Shown: piece by piece, positions 26,856 to 35,909 of the stretch
Position numbering within the stretch: the first letter of the stretch is position 1
How the letters are laid out: every line of letters starts with the position of its first letter
Assembly: GCF_025562715.2 (NCBI RefSeq)
Contig: NZ_JAPFCC010000001.1
Span: forward strand, 1,320,501-1,384,500
Source of the DNA: Endozoicomonas gorgoniicola
GTDB lineage: Bacteria > Pseudomonadota > Gammaproteobacteria > Pseudomonadales > Endozoicomonadaceae
Reading direction: 5' to 3'
DNA length: 64,000 nucleotides
Notes under the pieces: model-generated
Database searches by the model: none
Told to the model about the DNA's origin: nothing
The model's input: only the letters and a program-made list of their open reading frames with translations
Program-made: the position numbers and the translations under genes

Positions 26856-29110
26856 TGAACGCTCAGAGATTGCAGATAAACAGAATCAGGGTGCTTGTGG
26901 TCGGCCTGGGGCTGATTGGTGGTTCTTTTGCCGCTGCGCTGAAAGAGAAAGGGATTTGTCATGAGGTTGCAGGCTATGACTGTAGCCGCGATTCTGTTGA
27001 TATTGCCTTTGAAAATGGCCTGATTGACAGCCCCTGTTATGATTTGCCCGATGGGGTGGGTCGTGCTGATGTTGTTATGCTGGCGGTTCCCATGCTGGCT
27101 ATGCCTGCGGTGCTTCAACAGCTTGTGGATGTGCCGCTGGCGGGCAAGGTGGTGACTGATGTGGGCAGTTGCAAAGGGTCACTGATTGAGTCTGCACGAC
27201 AGTTGTTTGGTGAAGTGCCTGCCTGTCTGGTACCGGGACACCCTATCGCCGGTTCTGAAAAAAGCGGTGTAACAGCAGCCAGACCTGATCTTTTTAAAGG
27301 TCATAAAGTGATTCTGACACCGCTGTTGCACACCGACACTCATGCTACGGCATTGATTAAGTCGCTCTGGCAGGCCTGCGGCGCGCATGTTGACAGTATG
27401 GATATCGGGCATCACGATGAGGTGTTGGCGCTGACCAGTCACCTGCCTCATTTTCTGGCTTTCTCTCTGGTCGACACTCTGGCCGGTAATCGGGAAAACC
27501 AAGAGATATTTCGTTATGCGGCTGGAGGTTTTCGGGATTTTACCCGAATTGCCGGCAGTGACCCGACCATGTGGCATGATATTGCCCTGGGTAACCGGGA
27601 CGCTGTTTTACAGGCGCTGGACCGTTTTACAGAAGGTCTTGAAGGGCTTCGAAACGCCATTATAAATAAAGACAGTCAACGCATGCTGGGTATTTTTGAA
27701 CGGGCATCCACTGCCCGGCAACATTTTACCAGTATGTTGGAAAGAAGAGCCTATATGACCTCGTTGAATGACACTGAAACTATGAATGAAGTACAACAAA
27801 CCTTTGTTGCCCAGCCGGGTGGCAAAGTGACCGGAGAACTGCGGGTTCCCGGTGATAAGTCTGTTTCCCACCGCTCCATCATGCTGGGCGCCCTGGCAGA
27901 GGGAGAAACGGTTGTTGATGGTTTTCTGGAAGGTGAAGATGCCATGGCAACGCTGCAGGCCTTCCGTGATATGGGTGTGGATATTGAAGGTCCACACGAT
28001 GGCCGGGTCACTATTCACGGCGTGGGTATGCACGGGCTGCAACAGCCGCCGGGACCGCTCTATCTGGGTAATGCCGGTACGGCTATGCGCCTTATGGCAG
28101 GGCTGATGGCTGCGCAGTCTTTTGATGTCACCCTGACGGGCGATACGTCTTTATCCGGGCGTCCCATGAACCGGGTGGTTAAGCCTCTCACTGAAATGGG
28201 GGCGAGCATTGAAACCGCAGAGGGTGGGCGTCCACCGTTGGTGATTAAAGGTGGTCAGGCACTGAAAGGTATTCATTATGACTTACCGGTAGCCTCTGCC
28301 CAGGTTCAGTCCTGCCTGCTGCTGGCGGGTCTTTACGCTGAAGGGGAGACGTCTACGGTCGCTCCGGGAATTGTTCGTGATCATACAAATCGTATGTTGT
28401 CCGGGTTCGGGTATCCTGTGGCAGTAGATGGCGAGCGGGTGGCAGTACAGGGCGGACATAAACTGACAGCGACCCGAATTGACGTGCCTGCCGACATTTC
28501 ATCTGCGGCGTTTTTTCTCGTAGCAGCCAGTATTGCGGAAGGTTCCGACCTGACCCTTCCTCATGTTGGCATCAATCCAACCCGAACCGGTGTGCTGGAT
28601 ATTCTGCGTCTCATGGGGGCTGACATAACCCTGTCCAACGAGAAACTGGTAGGCGGTGAACCTGTTGCAGATATTCGTGTGCGATACGCGCCTTTGAAAG
28701 GTATTAAAATTCCTGAACATCTTGTACCTCTGGCGATTGATGAGTTTCCGGTACTGTTTGTCGCGGCAGCCTGCGCTGAAGGTGAAACCATTCTGCATGG
28801 CGCTGAAGAGTTGCGGGTCAAGGAAAGTGACCGGATTCAGGCTATGGCTGATGGTTTGCAGGCACTGGGCATTGATGCAGAAGCCTTGCCTGATGGTATG
28901 ATTGTCAAGGGCGGTAAGCCATTTGCGGCAGGTACGGTTGAGAGTCATGGAGATCATCGCATTGCCATGGCCTTTGCGGTGGCTTCATTGCGGTCGCAGG
29001 GCGCAATCCGCATTAAAGACTGTGCCAATGTTGCCACCTCATTCCCGAATTTTGTCAGGCTGGCCAGTCATGCCGGCCTGAAGTTATCTGTTGAAGGACA
29101 AGACGAGTGA
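26855..29110 (+). CDS. tyrA-aroA: Fused prephenate dehydrogenase / EPSP synthase
   Basis: This 751-residue fusion joins two aromatic-pathway enzymes. The first 300 residues or so are a TyrA-type dehydrogenase with the NAD-binding GLGLIGGSFA and LVPGHPIAGSEKSG. From about residue 310 comes AroA (5-enolpyruvylshikimate-3-phosphate synthase), with RVPGDKSVSHRS, the LGNAGTAMRLMAG loop and RVKESDRIQAM. The same fusion is known in Pseudomonas and related Gammaproteobacteria, so it is ancestral and not an assembly error. Translation begins at a GTG overlapping the hisC stop by one base, which implies coupling. Confidence 0.96.
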   Translation: MNAQRLQINRIRVLVVGLGLIGGSFAAALKEKGICHEVAGYDCSRDSVDIAFENGLIDSPCYDLPDGVGRADVVMLAVPMLAMPAVLQQLVDVPLAGKVVTDVGSCKGSLIESARQLFGEVPACLVPGHPIAGSEKSGVTAARPDLFKGHKVILTPLLHTDTHATALIKSLWQACGAHVDSMDIGHHDEVLALTSHLPHFLAFSLVDTLAGNRENQEIFRYAAGGFRDFTRIAGSDPTMWHDIALGNRDAVLQALDRFTEGLEGLRNAIINKDSQRMLGIFERASTARQHFTSMLERRAYMTSLNDTETMNEVQQTFVAQPGGKVTGELRVPGDKSVSHRSIMLGALAEGETVVDGFLEGEDAMATLQAFRDMGVDIEGPHDGRVTIHGVGMHGLQQPPGPLYLGNAGTAMRLMAGLMAAQSFDVTLTGDTSLSGRPMNRVVKPLTEMGASIETAEGGRPPLVIKGGQALKGIHYDLPVASAQVQSCLLLAGLYAEGETSTVAPGIVRDHTNRMLSGFGYPVAVDGERVAVQGGHKLTATRIDVPADISSAAFFLVAASIAEGSDLTLPHVGINPTRTGVLDILRLMGADITLSNEKLVGGEPVADIRVRYAPLKGIKIPEHLVPLAIDEFPVLFVAAACAEGETILHGAEELRVKESDRIQAMADGLQALGIDAEALPDGMIVKGGKPFAAGTVESHGDHRIAMAFAVASLRSQGAIRIKDCANVATSFPNFVRLASHAGLKLSVEGQDE

Positions 29111-29874
29111 GTAACTCTGAAAACCCTGAGTTGGGCTTACAGGCTTCTGATCAGAACTCTGACCATAACTCTGGCGATAGAGCAGCGTACAAGGCGAACG
29201 CCCCTGTGGTGACCATTGACGGTCCCAGCGGTTCAGGTAAAGGTACGGTCGCAGCCCTGCTTGCCAAGGAGCTGGGCTGGCACCTGCTTGATAGTGGCGC
29301 TCTGTACCGGCTGACAGCGCTTGCAGCAATCAATCATGGTGTTGATTTTGCTGACGAGTCTTCTCTTGAGGTGCTGGCTGGTCATCTTGATGTCCAGTTT
29401 GAGCCGGGGCAGGGTGAGGAAGGCATGACCATTATCCTTGAAGGTGAAACGGTAGGTGCTAATCTGCGAACTGAAGAAGTGGGTGCCAAAGCGTCGAAAG
29501 TGGCGGCTCTGCCAAAAGTTCGTGCTGCTCTGTTGAAGCGTCAGCGTGACTTTGCTCACGGAGCGGGGCTGGTGGCTGATGGTCGTGATATGGGAACGGT
29601 TGTGTTCCCTGCCGCAGACTTCAAGGTTTACCTGACAGCCAGTGCAGAAGAGCGGGCAAAGCGTCGACAAAACCAGTTGCAACTGAAAGGGATTGGTGCT
29701 AGTTTTGATCGGCTTTTAGCTGACATTCAGGCACGGGATGAACGTGATATGAACCGTAAGGTGGCTCCGCTCAAACCGGCCGAAGGCGCTCTGCAACTGG
29801 ATAGCACCCGCCTGACTATTCAGGAAGTGTTTAGCCGCATACTTGATGGTATGCGACAGAAGGGTCTTATCTGA
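29107..29874 (+). CDS. cmk: Cytidylate kinase
   Basis: Cmk phosphorylates CMP and dCMP with ATP. The 255-residue protein has the P-loop GPSGSGKGT, the CMP-binding DSGALYR and VADGRDMGTVVFP, and the LID region with RRQNQLQLKG. A GTG start overlaps the tyrA-aroA stop. An N-terminal extension of about 33 polar residues precedes the conserved core (family size is about 225-230), so translation might instead begin further in, though no better start codon is apparent. It ends the operon, followed by a terminator. Confidence 0.95.
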   Translation: MSNSENPELGLQASDQNSDHNSGDRAAYKANAPVVTIDGPSGSGKGTVAALLAKELGWHLLDSGALYRLTALAAINHGVDFADESSLEVLAGHLDVQFEPGQGEEGMTIILEGETVGANLRTEEVGAKASKVAALPKVRAALLKRQRDFAHGAGLVADGRDMGTVVFPAADFKVYLTASAEERAKRRQNQLQLKGIGASFDRLLADIQARDERDMNRKVAPLKPAEGALQLDSTRLTIQEVFSRILDGMRQKGLI

Positions 29875-29917
29875 GGCCTTGCTGCCAGTCAGCTTTTAAT
29901 CAGGCATTAGATAATAA

Positions 29918-29958
29918 CAACAGGCTGTCTGGCAGTGTCAGACAGCCTGTTATTTTTC
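29918..29958 (+). terminator. Rho-independent terminator after cmk
   Basis: AACAGGCTGTCTG / CAGACAGCCTGTT forms a 13-base stem followed by ATTTTT. It separates cmk from rpsA. Confidence 0.9.
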
Positions 29959-30142
29959 AAATACAGACATCCGGTTGTTGTCTGTATTAACCCCAAAGAG
30001 TCCGGAATTGGCTGAATGCCAGTGTTTCCAGCTCCGGACTGAATGAAACTAACCCACACTGACTGGCGGTGTGGCCGGCAGGCAGAACAACATCCTGGTA
30101 CCAGGGTGCTCTGACTGCACTGTCGAACTGATAGGAATGACC

Positions 30143-31819
30143 ATGAGCGAAAGCTTTGCTGATCTGTTTGAAGAAAGCCTGCAAGAAATCGAAATGAAGC
30201 CGGGCGCTATTGTTAGCGGCCAGGTAATCGATATCGACAACGACTGGGTGACCGTACACGCTGGTCTGAAGTCTGAAGGCGTTATCCCTAAAGCTCAGTT
30301 CCTGAACGAACAGGGCGAACTGACCATCGCTGTTGGCGATGAAGTTCAGGTTGCTCTGGACGCTGTTGAAGATGGTTTCGGTGAAACCCGTCTGTCTCGT
30401 GAAAAAGCCAAGCGTATGGAAGCTTGGGGCGAGCTGGAAAAAGCCTTCGAAGCTGAAGAAATTGTTAAAGGTGTTATCTCCGGTAAAGTCAAAGGCGGCT
30501 TCACTGTTGACGTTAATACTATCCGTGCGTTCCTGCCTGGTTCTCTGGTTGACGTTCGTCCAGTTCGTGACACTGCTCACCTGGAAGGCAAAGAGCTGGA
30601 ATTCAAGGTAATCAAGCTGGATCAGAAGCGTAACAACGTTGTTGTTTCCCGTCGTTCCGTACTGGAAGCTGAAAACAGCGCTGAGCGTGAAGAACTGCTG
30701 GGTACTCTGCAGGAAGGTCTGGAAGTTAAAGGTATCGTTAAGAACCTGACCGACTACGGCGCGTTCGTAGATCTGGGTGGTGTTGACGGCCTGCTGCACA
30801 TCACTGACATGGCCTGGAAGCGCATCAAGCATCCTAGCGAAATCGTTAATGTTGGTGACGAGATCAACGTTAAGGTTCTGAAGTTCGACCGTGAGCGCAA
30901 CCGCGTATCTCTGGGTCTGAAGCAGCTGGGTGAAGATCCATGGGTAGCTATCACTAACCGCTTCCCGGAAGGCACCCGTGCTTCCGGTCGCGTAACCAAC
31001 CTGACTGACTACGGCTGCTTCGTTGAGCTGGAAGAAGGTGTTGAAGGTCTGGTACACGTTTCCGAAATGGACTGGACCAACAAAAACATCCACCCATCCA
31101 AAGTGGTTGCTCTGGGTGACGAAGTTGAAGTTCAGGTTCTGGACATCGATGAAGAGCGTCGTCGTATCTCCCTGGGTATCAAGCAGTGCAAGACCAACCC
31201 ATGGGAAGACTTCTCCGGTTCCTTCAACAAGGGCGACAAGCTGGCTGGTAAGATCAAGTCTATCACTGACTTCGGTATCTTCATCGGTCTGGACGGTGGC
31301 ATCGACGGCCTGGTTCACCTGTCTGACATCTCCTGGAACGAAGCTGGCGAAGAAGCTGTACGTCAGTACCGTAAGGGCGACGAAGTTGAAGCTGTTATCC
31401 TGGCTATCGACGCTGAGCGTGAGCGTATCTCCCTGGGTATCAAGCAACTGTCTGAAGATCCGTTCAACGCCTTCGCTGGCCTGAACGAGAAGGGCTCCAT
31501 CGTTAAGGGTGTGATCAAGGAAGTAACCGCTAAGGCTGCTACCGTTGAACTGGCCGAAGACGTACTGGCTACTCTGAAAGCTTCCGAAATCAGCCGTGAC
31601 CGCGTTGAAGACGCAACCAACGTTCTGAAGGAAGGCGAAGAAGTAGAAGCTCGCATCATCAGCATCGATCGTAAGAACCGCAACATCAGCCTGTCCATCA
31701 AAGCGAAGGACGAAGCTGAAGACAAAGCGGCTATCAAGGAGCTGCGCAGCACTGCTCCTGAAGCTTCCGGTCCTACCACTATCGGTGACCTGATCAAAGC
31801 TCAGATGGAAAACAAGTAA
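30143..31819 (+). CDS. rpsA: 30S ribosomal protein S1
   Basis: S1 binds mRNA on the 30S subunit and is needed to start translation on structured messages. The 558-residue protein has six S1 (OB-fold) repeats, visible as recurring LTDYGAFVDL/LTDYGCFVEL/ITDFGIFIGL blocks followed by GLVH or GLLH. The first two repeats are the more diverged ribosome-binding type. ATG 30143 is chosen because AGGA lies six bases upstream and the N-terminus (MSESFADLFEESL) matches the family; an ATG six bases earlier lies against the AGGA. Codon use is strongly biased (CTG, GGT, GAA), as expected for a highly expressed gene. Confidence 0.98.
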   Translation: MSESFADLFEESLQEIEMKPGAIVSGQVIDIDNDWVTVHAGLKSEGVIPKAQFLNEQGELTIAVGDEVQVALDAVEDGFGETRLSREKAKRMEAWGELEKAFEAEEIVKGVISGKVKGGFTVDVNTIRAFLPGSLVDVRPVRDTAHLEGKELEFKVIKLDQKRNNVVVSRRSVLEAENSAEREELLGTLQEGLEVKGIVKNLTDYGAFVDLGGVDGLLHITDMAWKRIKHPSEIVNVGDEINVKVLKFDRERNRVSLGLKQLGEDPWVAITNRFPEGTRASGRVTNLTDYGCFVELEEGVEGLVHVSEMDWTNKNIHPSKVVALGDEVEVQVLDIDEERRRISLGIKQCKTNPWEDFSGSFNKGDKLAGKIKSITDFGIFIGLDGGIDGLVHLSDISWNEAGEEAVRQYRKGDEVEAVILAIDAERERISLGIKQLSEDPFNAFAGLNEKGSIVKGVIKEVTAKAATVELAEDVLATLKASEISRDRVEDATNVLKEGEEVEARIISIDRKNRNISLSIKAKDEAEDKAAIKELRSTAPEASGPTTIGDLIKAQMENK

Positions 31820-31853
31820 GATCAAATGATCTGACTGTTAAGCCATTAAGCTT

Positions 31854-31891
31854 GAAAAAAACCGTAGGAGAAGTTCTGCGGTTTTTTTTTC
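31854..31891 (+). terminator. Rho-independent terminator after rpsA
   Basis: AAAAAAACCGTAG...CTGCGGTTTTTTTTT forms a hairpin with A and T tracts on both sides, 35 bases past the rpsA stop. Confidence 0.85.
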
Positions 31892-32108
31892 GTCTGTCGA
31901 AAATTCAGGCTGCGATTTTCAGCAGGCTTATCAATAGCTTGCTTGATTTCTTGATTTGGGTTAGCTAGGGTAGGAATCGTCTGTACTGGCTTCGTGTCCT
32001 AACGCTGGTAAATCACAACAGAACTTTAAATGGTTGGTGTTTTTACATTTCAATGGCTAACGGGCTTTGAAATTCGATACCATCAGGGAGTGGCAGGGGA
32101 AAGGAACC

Positions 32109-32399
32109 ATGGCAATAACCCGGTCTGAATTGATTGAACGGCTTGCAGAGCAGCAACAGCAGTTGTCTGTAAAAGATGTCGAGCTGGCCATCAAGGCAAT
32201 AATAGAACAAATGTCACAGTCGCTGGCCAACGGAGAGCGCGTTGAAATACGTGGTTTTGGCAGCTTTTCACTTCATTATCGAGCACCGAGAATTGGCAGA
32301 AATCCAAAAACCGGAGAGTCGGTTTCTCTGGCAGGAAAATACGTCCCGCACTTCAAGCCTGGCAAGGAAATGCGTGACAGGGTGAATAATTCCGTTTAA
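32109..32399 (+). CDS. ihfB: Integration host factor subunit beta
   Basis: IHF-beta pairs with IHF-alpha to bend DNA sharply at specific sites in replication, transcription and recombination. The 96-residue protein shows ERVEIRGFGSFSLHYR and the intercalating-proline loop RIGRNPKTG. ATG 32109 follows AAGGA by four bases and gives the standard N-terminus (MAITRSELIERLA); the frame is open 14 codons further upstream. The order rpsA-ihfB is conserved in Gammaproteobacteria. Confidence 0.96.
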   Translation: MAITRSELIERLAEQQQQLSVKDVELAIKAIIEQMSQSLANGERVEIRGFGSFSLHYRAPRIGRNPKTGESVSLAGKYVPHFKPGKEMRDRVNNSV

Positions 32400-32475
32400 T
32401 CGTTTTTTCACTGGAATGACCGGAGTAAACTGGTCCATCCGGGGCTGGTCACTTAATCTGGAGTTTGTTGTTACT

Positions 32476-32796
32476 ATGGTTTCAGTTCTGGGAGCTTGGC
32501 TGAAGCGCTTACTGGTATTATTTCTGCTGATTATTATGTTGGTCATACTGGTCAACTTTGTGATTAGCAATCCGCAGCGGGTTGATTTTCAACTGGCTGG
32601 TATGCAACTGCCTGAACTTAAGGCTTCAACGGCAGTCATCGCTGCATTCATTGTTGGTGGAGTCTGTGGCTTGCTGGCGTCAATGTTTGCGATTGGCAGG
32701 CTGCGTCTGGCGAATGCCAGTTTCCAGCGCAAACTGGGACGCCGCGATGCAGAATTGCAGAAGCTGAGAGCGAATGCCCTCAAGGGACTGAGTTAA
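32476..32796 (+). CDS. lapA: LapA-family inner membrane protein (DUF1049)
   Basis: This 106-residue protein has two membrane helices (about residues 10-30 and 50-75) with NPQRVDF between them, then a basic cytoplasmic helix. It matches LapA, which is encoded with LapB and acts in assembly or control of lipopolysaccharide synthesis. ATG 32476 is preferred because the first helix then lies near the N-terminus as in LapA; an upstream ATG at 32416 would add 20 residues. It overlaps lapB by one base. Confidence 0.85.
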   Translation: MVSVLGAWLKRLLVLFLLIIMLVILVNFVISNPQRVDFQLAGMQLPELKASTAVIAAFIVGGVCGLLASMFAIGRLRLANASFQRKLGRRDAELQKLRANALKGLS

Positions 32797-33974
32797 TGCC
32801 TGATGTTGCACTGCTGGCTCTTATTGTAGTAGCCATGCTGGCAGGTTATCTCTTGGGTCGAAGGGATCTTAGGAAAAAGAATCAATTCCAGTCATCCGGC
32901 CAGCCTCTTTCCAAAGAGTATTTTGTAGGGTTGAATTATCTGTTGAATGAACAAACGGATGAGGCAATTGAAACATTTATCAAAGCGCTGGATCTGAACA
33001 ACGACACGGTTGATACCTATCTGGCACTGGGTAGTCTGTTTGCCCGACGCGGCGAGGTAGAAAAGTCCATTCGTGTGCATCAGGACCTACTTGCCAGGCC
33101 AAGCCTTACGTCTTCGCAATCCCTTCGGGTTCAGTTGGAACTGGCAAAAGATTTTATGCAGGCTGGTTTGCTGGATCGTGCTGAAGCCATGCTGGCTGAC
33201 ATGGCTAAAAATAATCATGAGTATCGGCCTGAGGCTTTGCAGCAGTTACTCAAAATCTATGAGCAGGAACGGGAGTGGTCCAAGGCTGTTGCCGTGGGTG
33301 AAGAGTTGCGCAAATCTGGTGAAGATCAGTATGGCGTGGTTCTGGCGCATTTCTACTGTGAGGGTGCGCAGATATGTCTGGATCGCAACGACCGGGTGTC
33401 TGCCAGAAAGGCCATCCGTCAGGCGTTCACGCGGGATAAAAACTGTGTCAGGGCTTCATTGCTGTTGGCCCGGATGGAATTTGATGATGCTCGTTACCGG
33501 GATTGTATTAAAGCGCTTGAAAAAGTCGCGCAGCAGAATAGCCAGTATGTTCCGCTGACTCTGGAGTTATTAGAGCAGGCTTATAACAGGCTGGGTAATG
33601 TTCGTGGCTTTTCTGCTTTTCTTGGGCGCTGCCTCAGTGATAGGCCTGGCGGGGCGGTCATCCTTGCCATGACAAAAGTTCTTGCCTGTGATCGGGGGGA
33701 TGAACAGGCATTAAGGTTTCTGACTGATCAGCTGGGTAAAAATCCTTCACTGAAAGGTTTGAATGCCCTTATGACTCTGCAGCTGAGAAATCCTACTGTC
33801 GGAAGTCTGCAGAGTATTCGTCTGCTGAAAGAGATGACGGATAAAATGCTTGAACTGAAGCCGGTTTATCAATGTAACTCCTGCGGTTTTTCCGGAAAGG
33901 AAATGCACTGGATGTGTCCTGGGTGTCATTCGTGGGGAGCCATTGCACCGGTGCAGGGGATTGAAGGTGAGTGA
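32796..33974 (+). CDS. lapB: Lipopolysaccharide assembly protein LapB
   Basis: LapB (YciM) is an inner-membrane TPR protein that guides LpxC to the FtsH protease and so limits lipopolysaccharide synthesis. The 392-residue protein has an N-terminal membrane anchor (LLALIVVAMLAGYLLG), then TPR-like helical repeats from about residue 35 (YFVGLNYLLNEQTDEAIE). A C-terminal rubredoxin-like metal site follows, with Cys pairs CNSC and CPGC. Length and domain order match E. coli LapB (389). The start codon overlaps the lapA stop. Confidence 0.95.
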   Translation: MPDVALLALIVVAMLAGYLLGRRDLRKKNQFQSSGQPLSKEYFVGLNYLLNEQTDEAIETFIKALDLNNDTVDTYLALGSLFARRGEVEKSIRVHQDLLARPSLTSSQSLRVQLELAKDFMQAGLLDRAEAMLADMAKNNHEYRPEALQQLLKIYEQEREWSKAVAVGEELRKSGEDQYGVVLAHFYCEGAQICLDRNDRVSARKAIRQAFTRDKNCVRASLLLARMEFDDARYRDCIKALEKVAQQNSQYVPLTLELLEQAYNRLGNVRGFSAFLGRCLSDRPGGAVILAMTKVLACDRGDEQALRFLTDQLGKNPSLKGLNALMTLQLRNPTVGSLQSIRLLKEMTDKMLELKPVYQCNSCGFSGKEMHWMCPGCHSWGAIAPVQGIEGE

Positions 33975-34066
33975 GGTTTTGCATGGTTGATCAAATTAAT
34001 CTAAACCTTTAAGTAAGAGCTTGCTTGCGAGCTCGTTTCTTTTTAAGGCGTTGAAGGAGCAAAGCC

Positions 34067-34348
34067 ATGAGAAAGACAATTACCGCACTTCTTACTTCAC
34101 TGTTTCTTTCCTTTTCAATTCCTGTTTTTGCTGAGCAATCGGTTAAATCCGGAAAAATTAATGTTAATGAAGCAACGGTTCAGCAGCTTAATGAGTCGCT
34201 GGTTGGTGTGGGTCCGAAAATAGCCAGAGAAATTGTTAACCATCGAGAGTCTCATGGTTCATTCCATTCAATGGAAGACCTTGATAAGGTGAAATACATA
34301 GGCTCAGCATTATTAGAGAAAAATAAAAATAAAATTGTATTTGATTAA
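34067..34348 (+). CDS. ComEA-like helix-hairpin-helix protein
   Basis: This 93-residue exported protein has a Sec signal peptide (residues 1-22, ending VFAEQ) and one ComEA-type helix-hairpin-helix domain (INVNEATVQQLNESLVGVGPKIAREIVNHR). In competence systems such proteins bind incoming DNA in the periplasm. Short stand-alone versions are common in Gammaproteobacteria and their role is not settled. The start is supported by AAGGAG upstream. Confidence 0.85.
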   Translation: MRKTITALLTSLFLSFSIPVFAEQSVKSGKINVNEATVQQLNESLVGVGPKIAREIVNHRESHGSFHSMEDLDKVKYIGSALLEKNKNKIVFD

Positions 34349-34369
34349 ATAAAGTTGTGATTCAATGTC

Positions 34370-34409
34370 AGGCGCCATGTTCATATCAATGAGCATGGCG
34401 TTTTTTTTA
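34370..34409 (+). terminator. Rho-independent terminator after the ComEA-like gene
   Basis: CGCCATG(TTC)...(GAG)CATGGCG forms a seven-base or longer stem followed by eight T. Confidence 0.88.
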
Positions 34410-34462
34410 GTACTGAGTAAACAGCTTATGCCCGCAGGGTTATCACTTGCTTCTGGAAGCCC

Positions 34463-34738
34463 ATGGCACCTGACATGGACGGTTGCCGGGCGATAGTTGA
34501 AGCGGTAAAAACCCATAAGGTCATGCTAAGTGTCTGTCACCTTCTGCGTTACACCGTTTATACCATGCGCCTGAAAAACTTATTGGACAGCGGCGTTGTT
34601 GGGGATGTCTGCGCTATTCAGCATCTTGAGCCCGTAGGCTATTGGCACCAGGTGCATTCCTTTGTCAGAGGGAACTGGGCTAATGAAGCAGCCAGTGCTC
34701 CCATGCTGATGAAAAAGAAGCAGGAAGATAACTCGTAA
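34463..34738 (+). pseudogene. Remnant of a Gfo/Idh/MocA-family oxidoreductase
   Basis: The translated segment AIVEAVKTHKVML followed by HLLRYTVYTMRLKNLLDSG and HLEPVGYWHQVHSFVRGNW closely resembles the internal region of Gfo/Idh/MocA dehydrogenases. Both ends are missing. There is no Rossmann domain upstream (a terminator lies there), and the match stops abruptly at about 34700, after which the frame reads Lys-rich junk to a stop. I read it as a decayed fragment of about 80 codons. Confidence 0.7.
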
Positions 34739-34780
34739 CGATAGCTATCTTCCCTCAAATTAATAATCCCCAGCGGGTTA

Positions 34781-35101
34781 TTATTGATTGAAACGGCGGT
34801 TATTGTTGGGACTCTGGTTGTTGTGGCTCTGGTTGTTGTTTTTGCGCCCACCGCTTCTTTCAGTGGCAAAATTAACCCTCATGTTACGGCCATCTAGTTC
34901 TTTACCGTCCATGCTGAGTGCTGAATCTGCGGATTCTTTTTCAGCAAATGTGACAAAAGCAAAACCGCGAGACCGACCGGTTTCGCGGTCAATAATCACA
35001 CGGATTTCATCAATTTCACCAAATTGCTCGAAAGCAATCTGCAGGTCGTTTTCATTCGCGCTAAAAGGCAGGTTACCTACAAACAGTTTGTTCTGTTGCA
35101 T
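34781..35101 (-). CDS. RRM-domain RNA-binding protein
   Basis: This 106-residue protein has a single RNA recognition motif with RNP2 LFVGNL and RNP1 RGFAFVTF, then a short Asn/Gln/Arg-rich tail (NNQSHNNQSPNNNRR). It resembles the small cold- or stress-related Rbp proteins of bacteria. The start at 35101 is chosen because GGAGA stands just upstream and the RRM begins at residue 4; the open frame extends 19 codons further. The next gene upstream is 425 bases away, so the mRNA may have a long leader. Confidence 0.9.
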   Translation of the reverse strand: MQQNKLFVGNLPFSANENDLQIAFEQFGEIDEIRVIIDRETGRSRGFAFVTFAEKESADSALSMDGKELDGRNMRVNFATERSGGRKNNNQSHNNQSPNNNRRFNQ

Positions 35102-35527
35102 GGTAAGAAGGTCTCCAATAATGACGTTTTTTAACTCGACCATTTGCCTTAGAAACATCGAACGTCAACAGGATTACGTCGTTCTGGGGCATCAGTAAGT
35201 CAGAGTGTTATTAAAATAACCCTGGCAGTCTTTTGCTCAGGACTAAATTGACCAGTATCCAGACAGGAGTCCGTTTACAGATCCAATAACGCACCATAGC
35301 AGGGCTCTAGTGAGTTGTACCCTAAACTGTTTGGGCATGACACCAGATTATAACCTGTAGTACTTATGTCAAGGGCGTAAGCAGGAGTTGGTTCGCAGTG
35401 TGTTGGAACCAACGGTGGTAATTTAACAAGTTACCTTATATTTTTTATTGTTTTTCAATGAATTACAGCCCGACCGGTTATTTTTTCAGCCTTTAGCGTA
35501 ATTGCAGGAACTTCTGACGCAGGTCAA
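35102..35527. other. Intergenic region upstream of the RRM gene
   Basis: No gene is seen in about 425 bases between two minus-strand genes. A long 5' leader for the RRM gene is possible, as in cold-shock-type genes. I find no clear motif. A GGTTCG...TTGGAACCAAC inverted segment near 35390-35415 is too weak to interpret. Confidence 0.4.
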
Positions 35528-35767
35528 TTAGTGTTTGCAGCGGCAGCCAACAAAATGCACCTGTTCATTTTTCAGTGTTAATTTCCCTTTTGCGATAAAC
35601 AGCTCTAACAGTTGGTCAGCATTCAACCCTTCAGCAGAGCAGGTGTGAAAAAGATTGTCACTGCCAAAGTGGCGGGTAATGGCTGTCAGAATTTCCTCTT
35701 TGCTCACAGGCTGGTTGTACTCACGAATCAGATTAAGAACATTATGGCCGTGGATGGATTCTTGCAT
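35528..35767 (-). CDS. yecH: YecH-family protein (DUF2492)
   Basis: This 79-residue protein matches the YecH family. It has the N-terminal SIHGHNVLNLI and the conserved FHTCSAEGLNADQLLE segment, ending in a CRCKH tail. The conserved His and Cys residues suggest metal binding, but the function is unknown. It is monocistronic. Confidence 0.85.
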   Translation of the reverse strand: MQESIHGHNVLNLIREYNQPVSKEEILTAITRHFGSDNLFHTCSAEGLNADQLLELFIAKGKLTLKNEQVHFVGCRCKH

Positions 35768-35909
35768 CTTGCGTTCCTGATAAAGTAGTCAATTAAACCG
35801 GTAAACATACCTCCGGCTTAAAAATAAAACATAAGTACTAATACTTGGTTTTGCCGGATGATCTATGCTCTGTTCTTTTCGGTCGCTTACTCGTGAGTCG
35901 GGAGTTGCT

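Noticed and set aside
26855..29110. Assembly error joining tyrA and aroA
   Set aside because: The same fusion is known in Pseudomonas-type bacteria, and the joint is in frame without oddities.
29987..31825. 612-codon open frame on the minus strand opposite rpsA
   Set aside because: Antisense shadow of the highly biased rpsA codons; the product is low-complexity Phe/Gln/Asp-rich and matches nothing.
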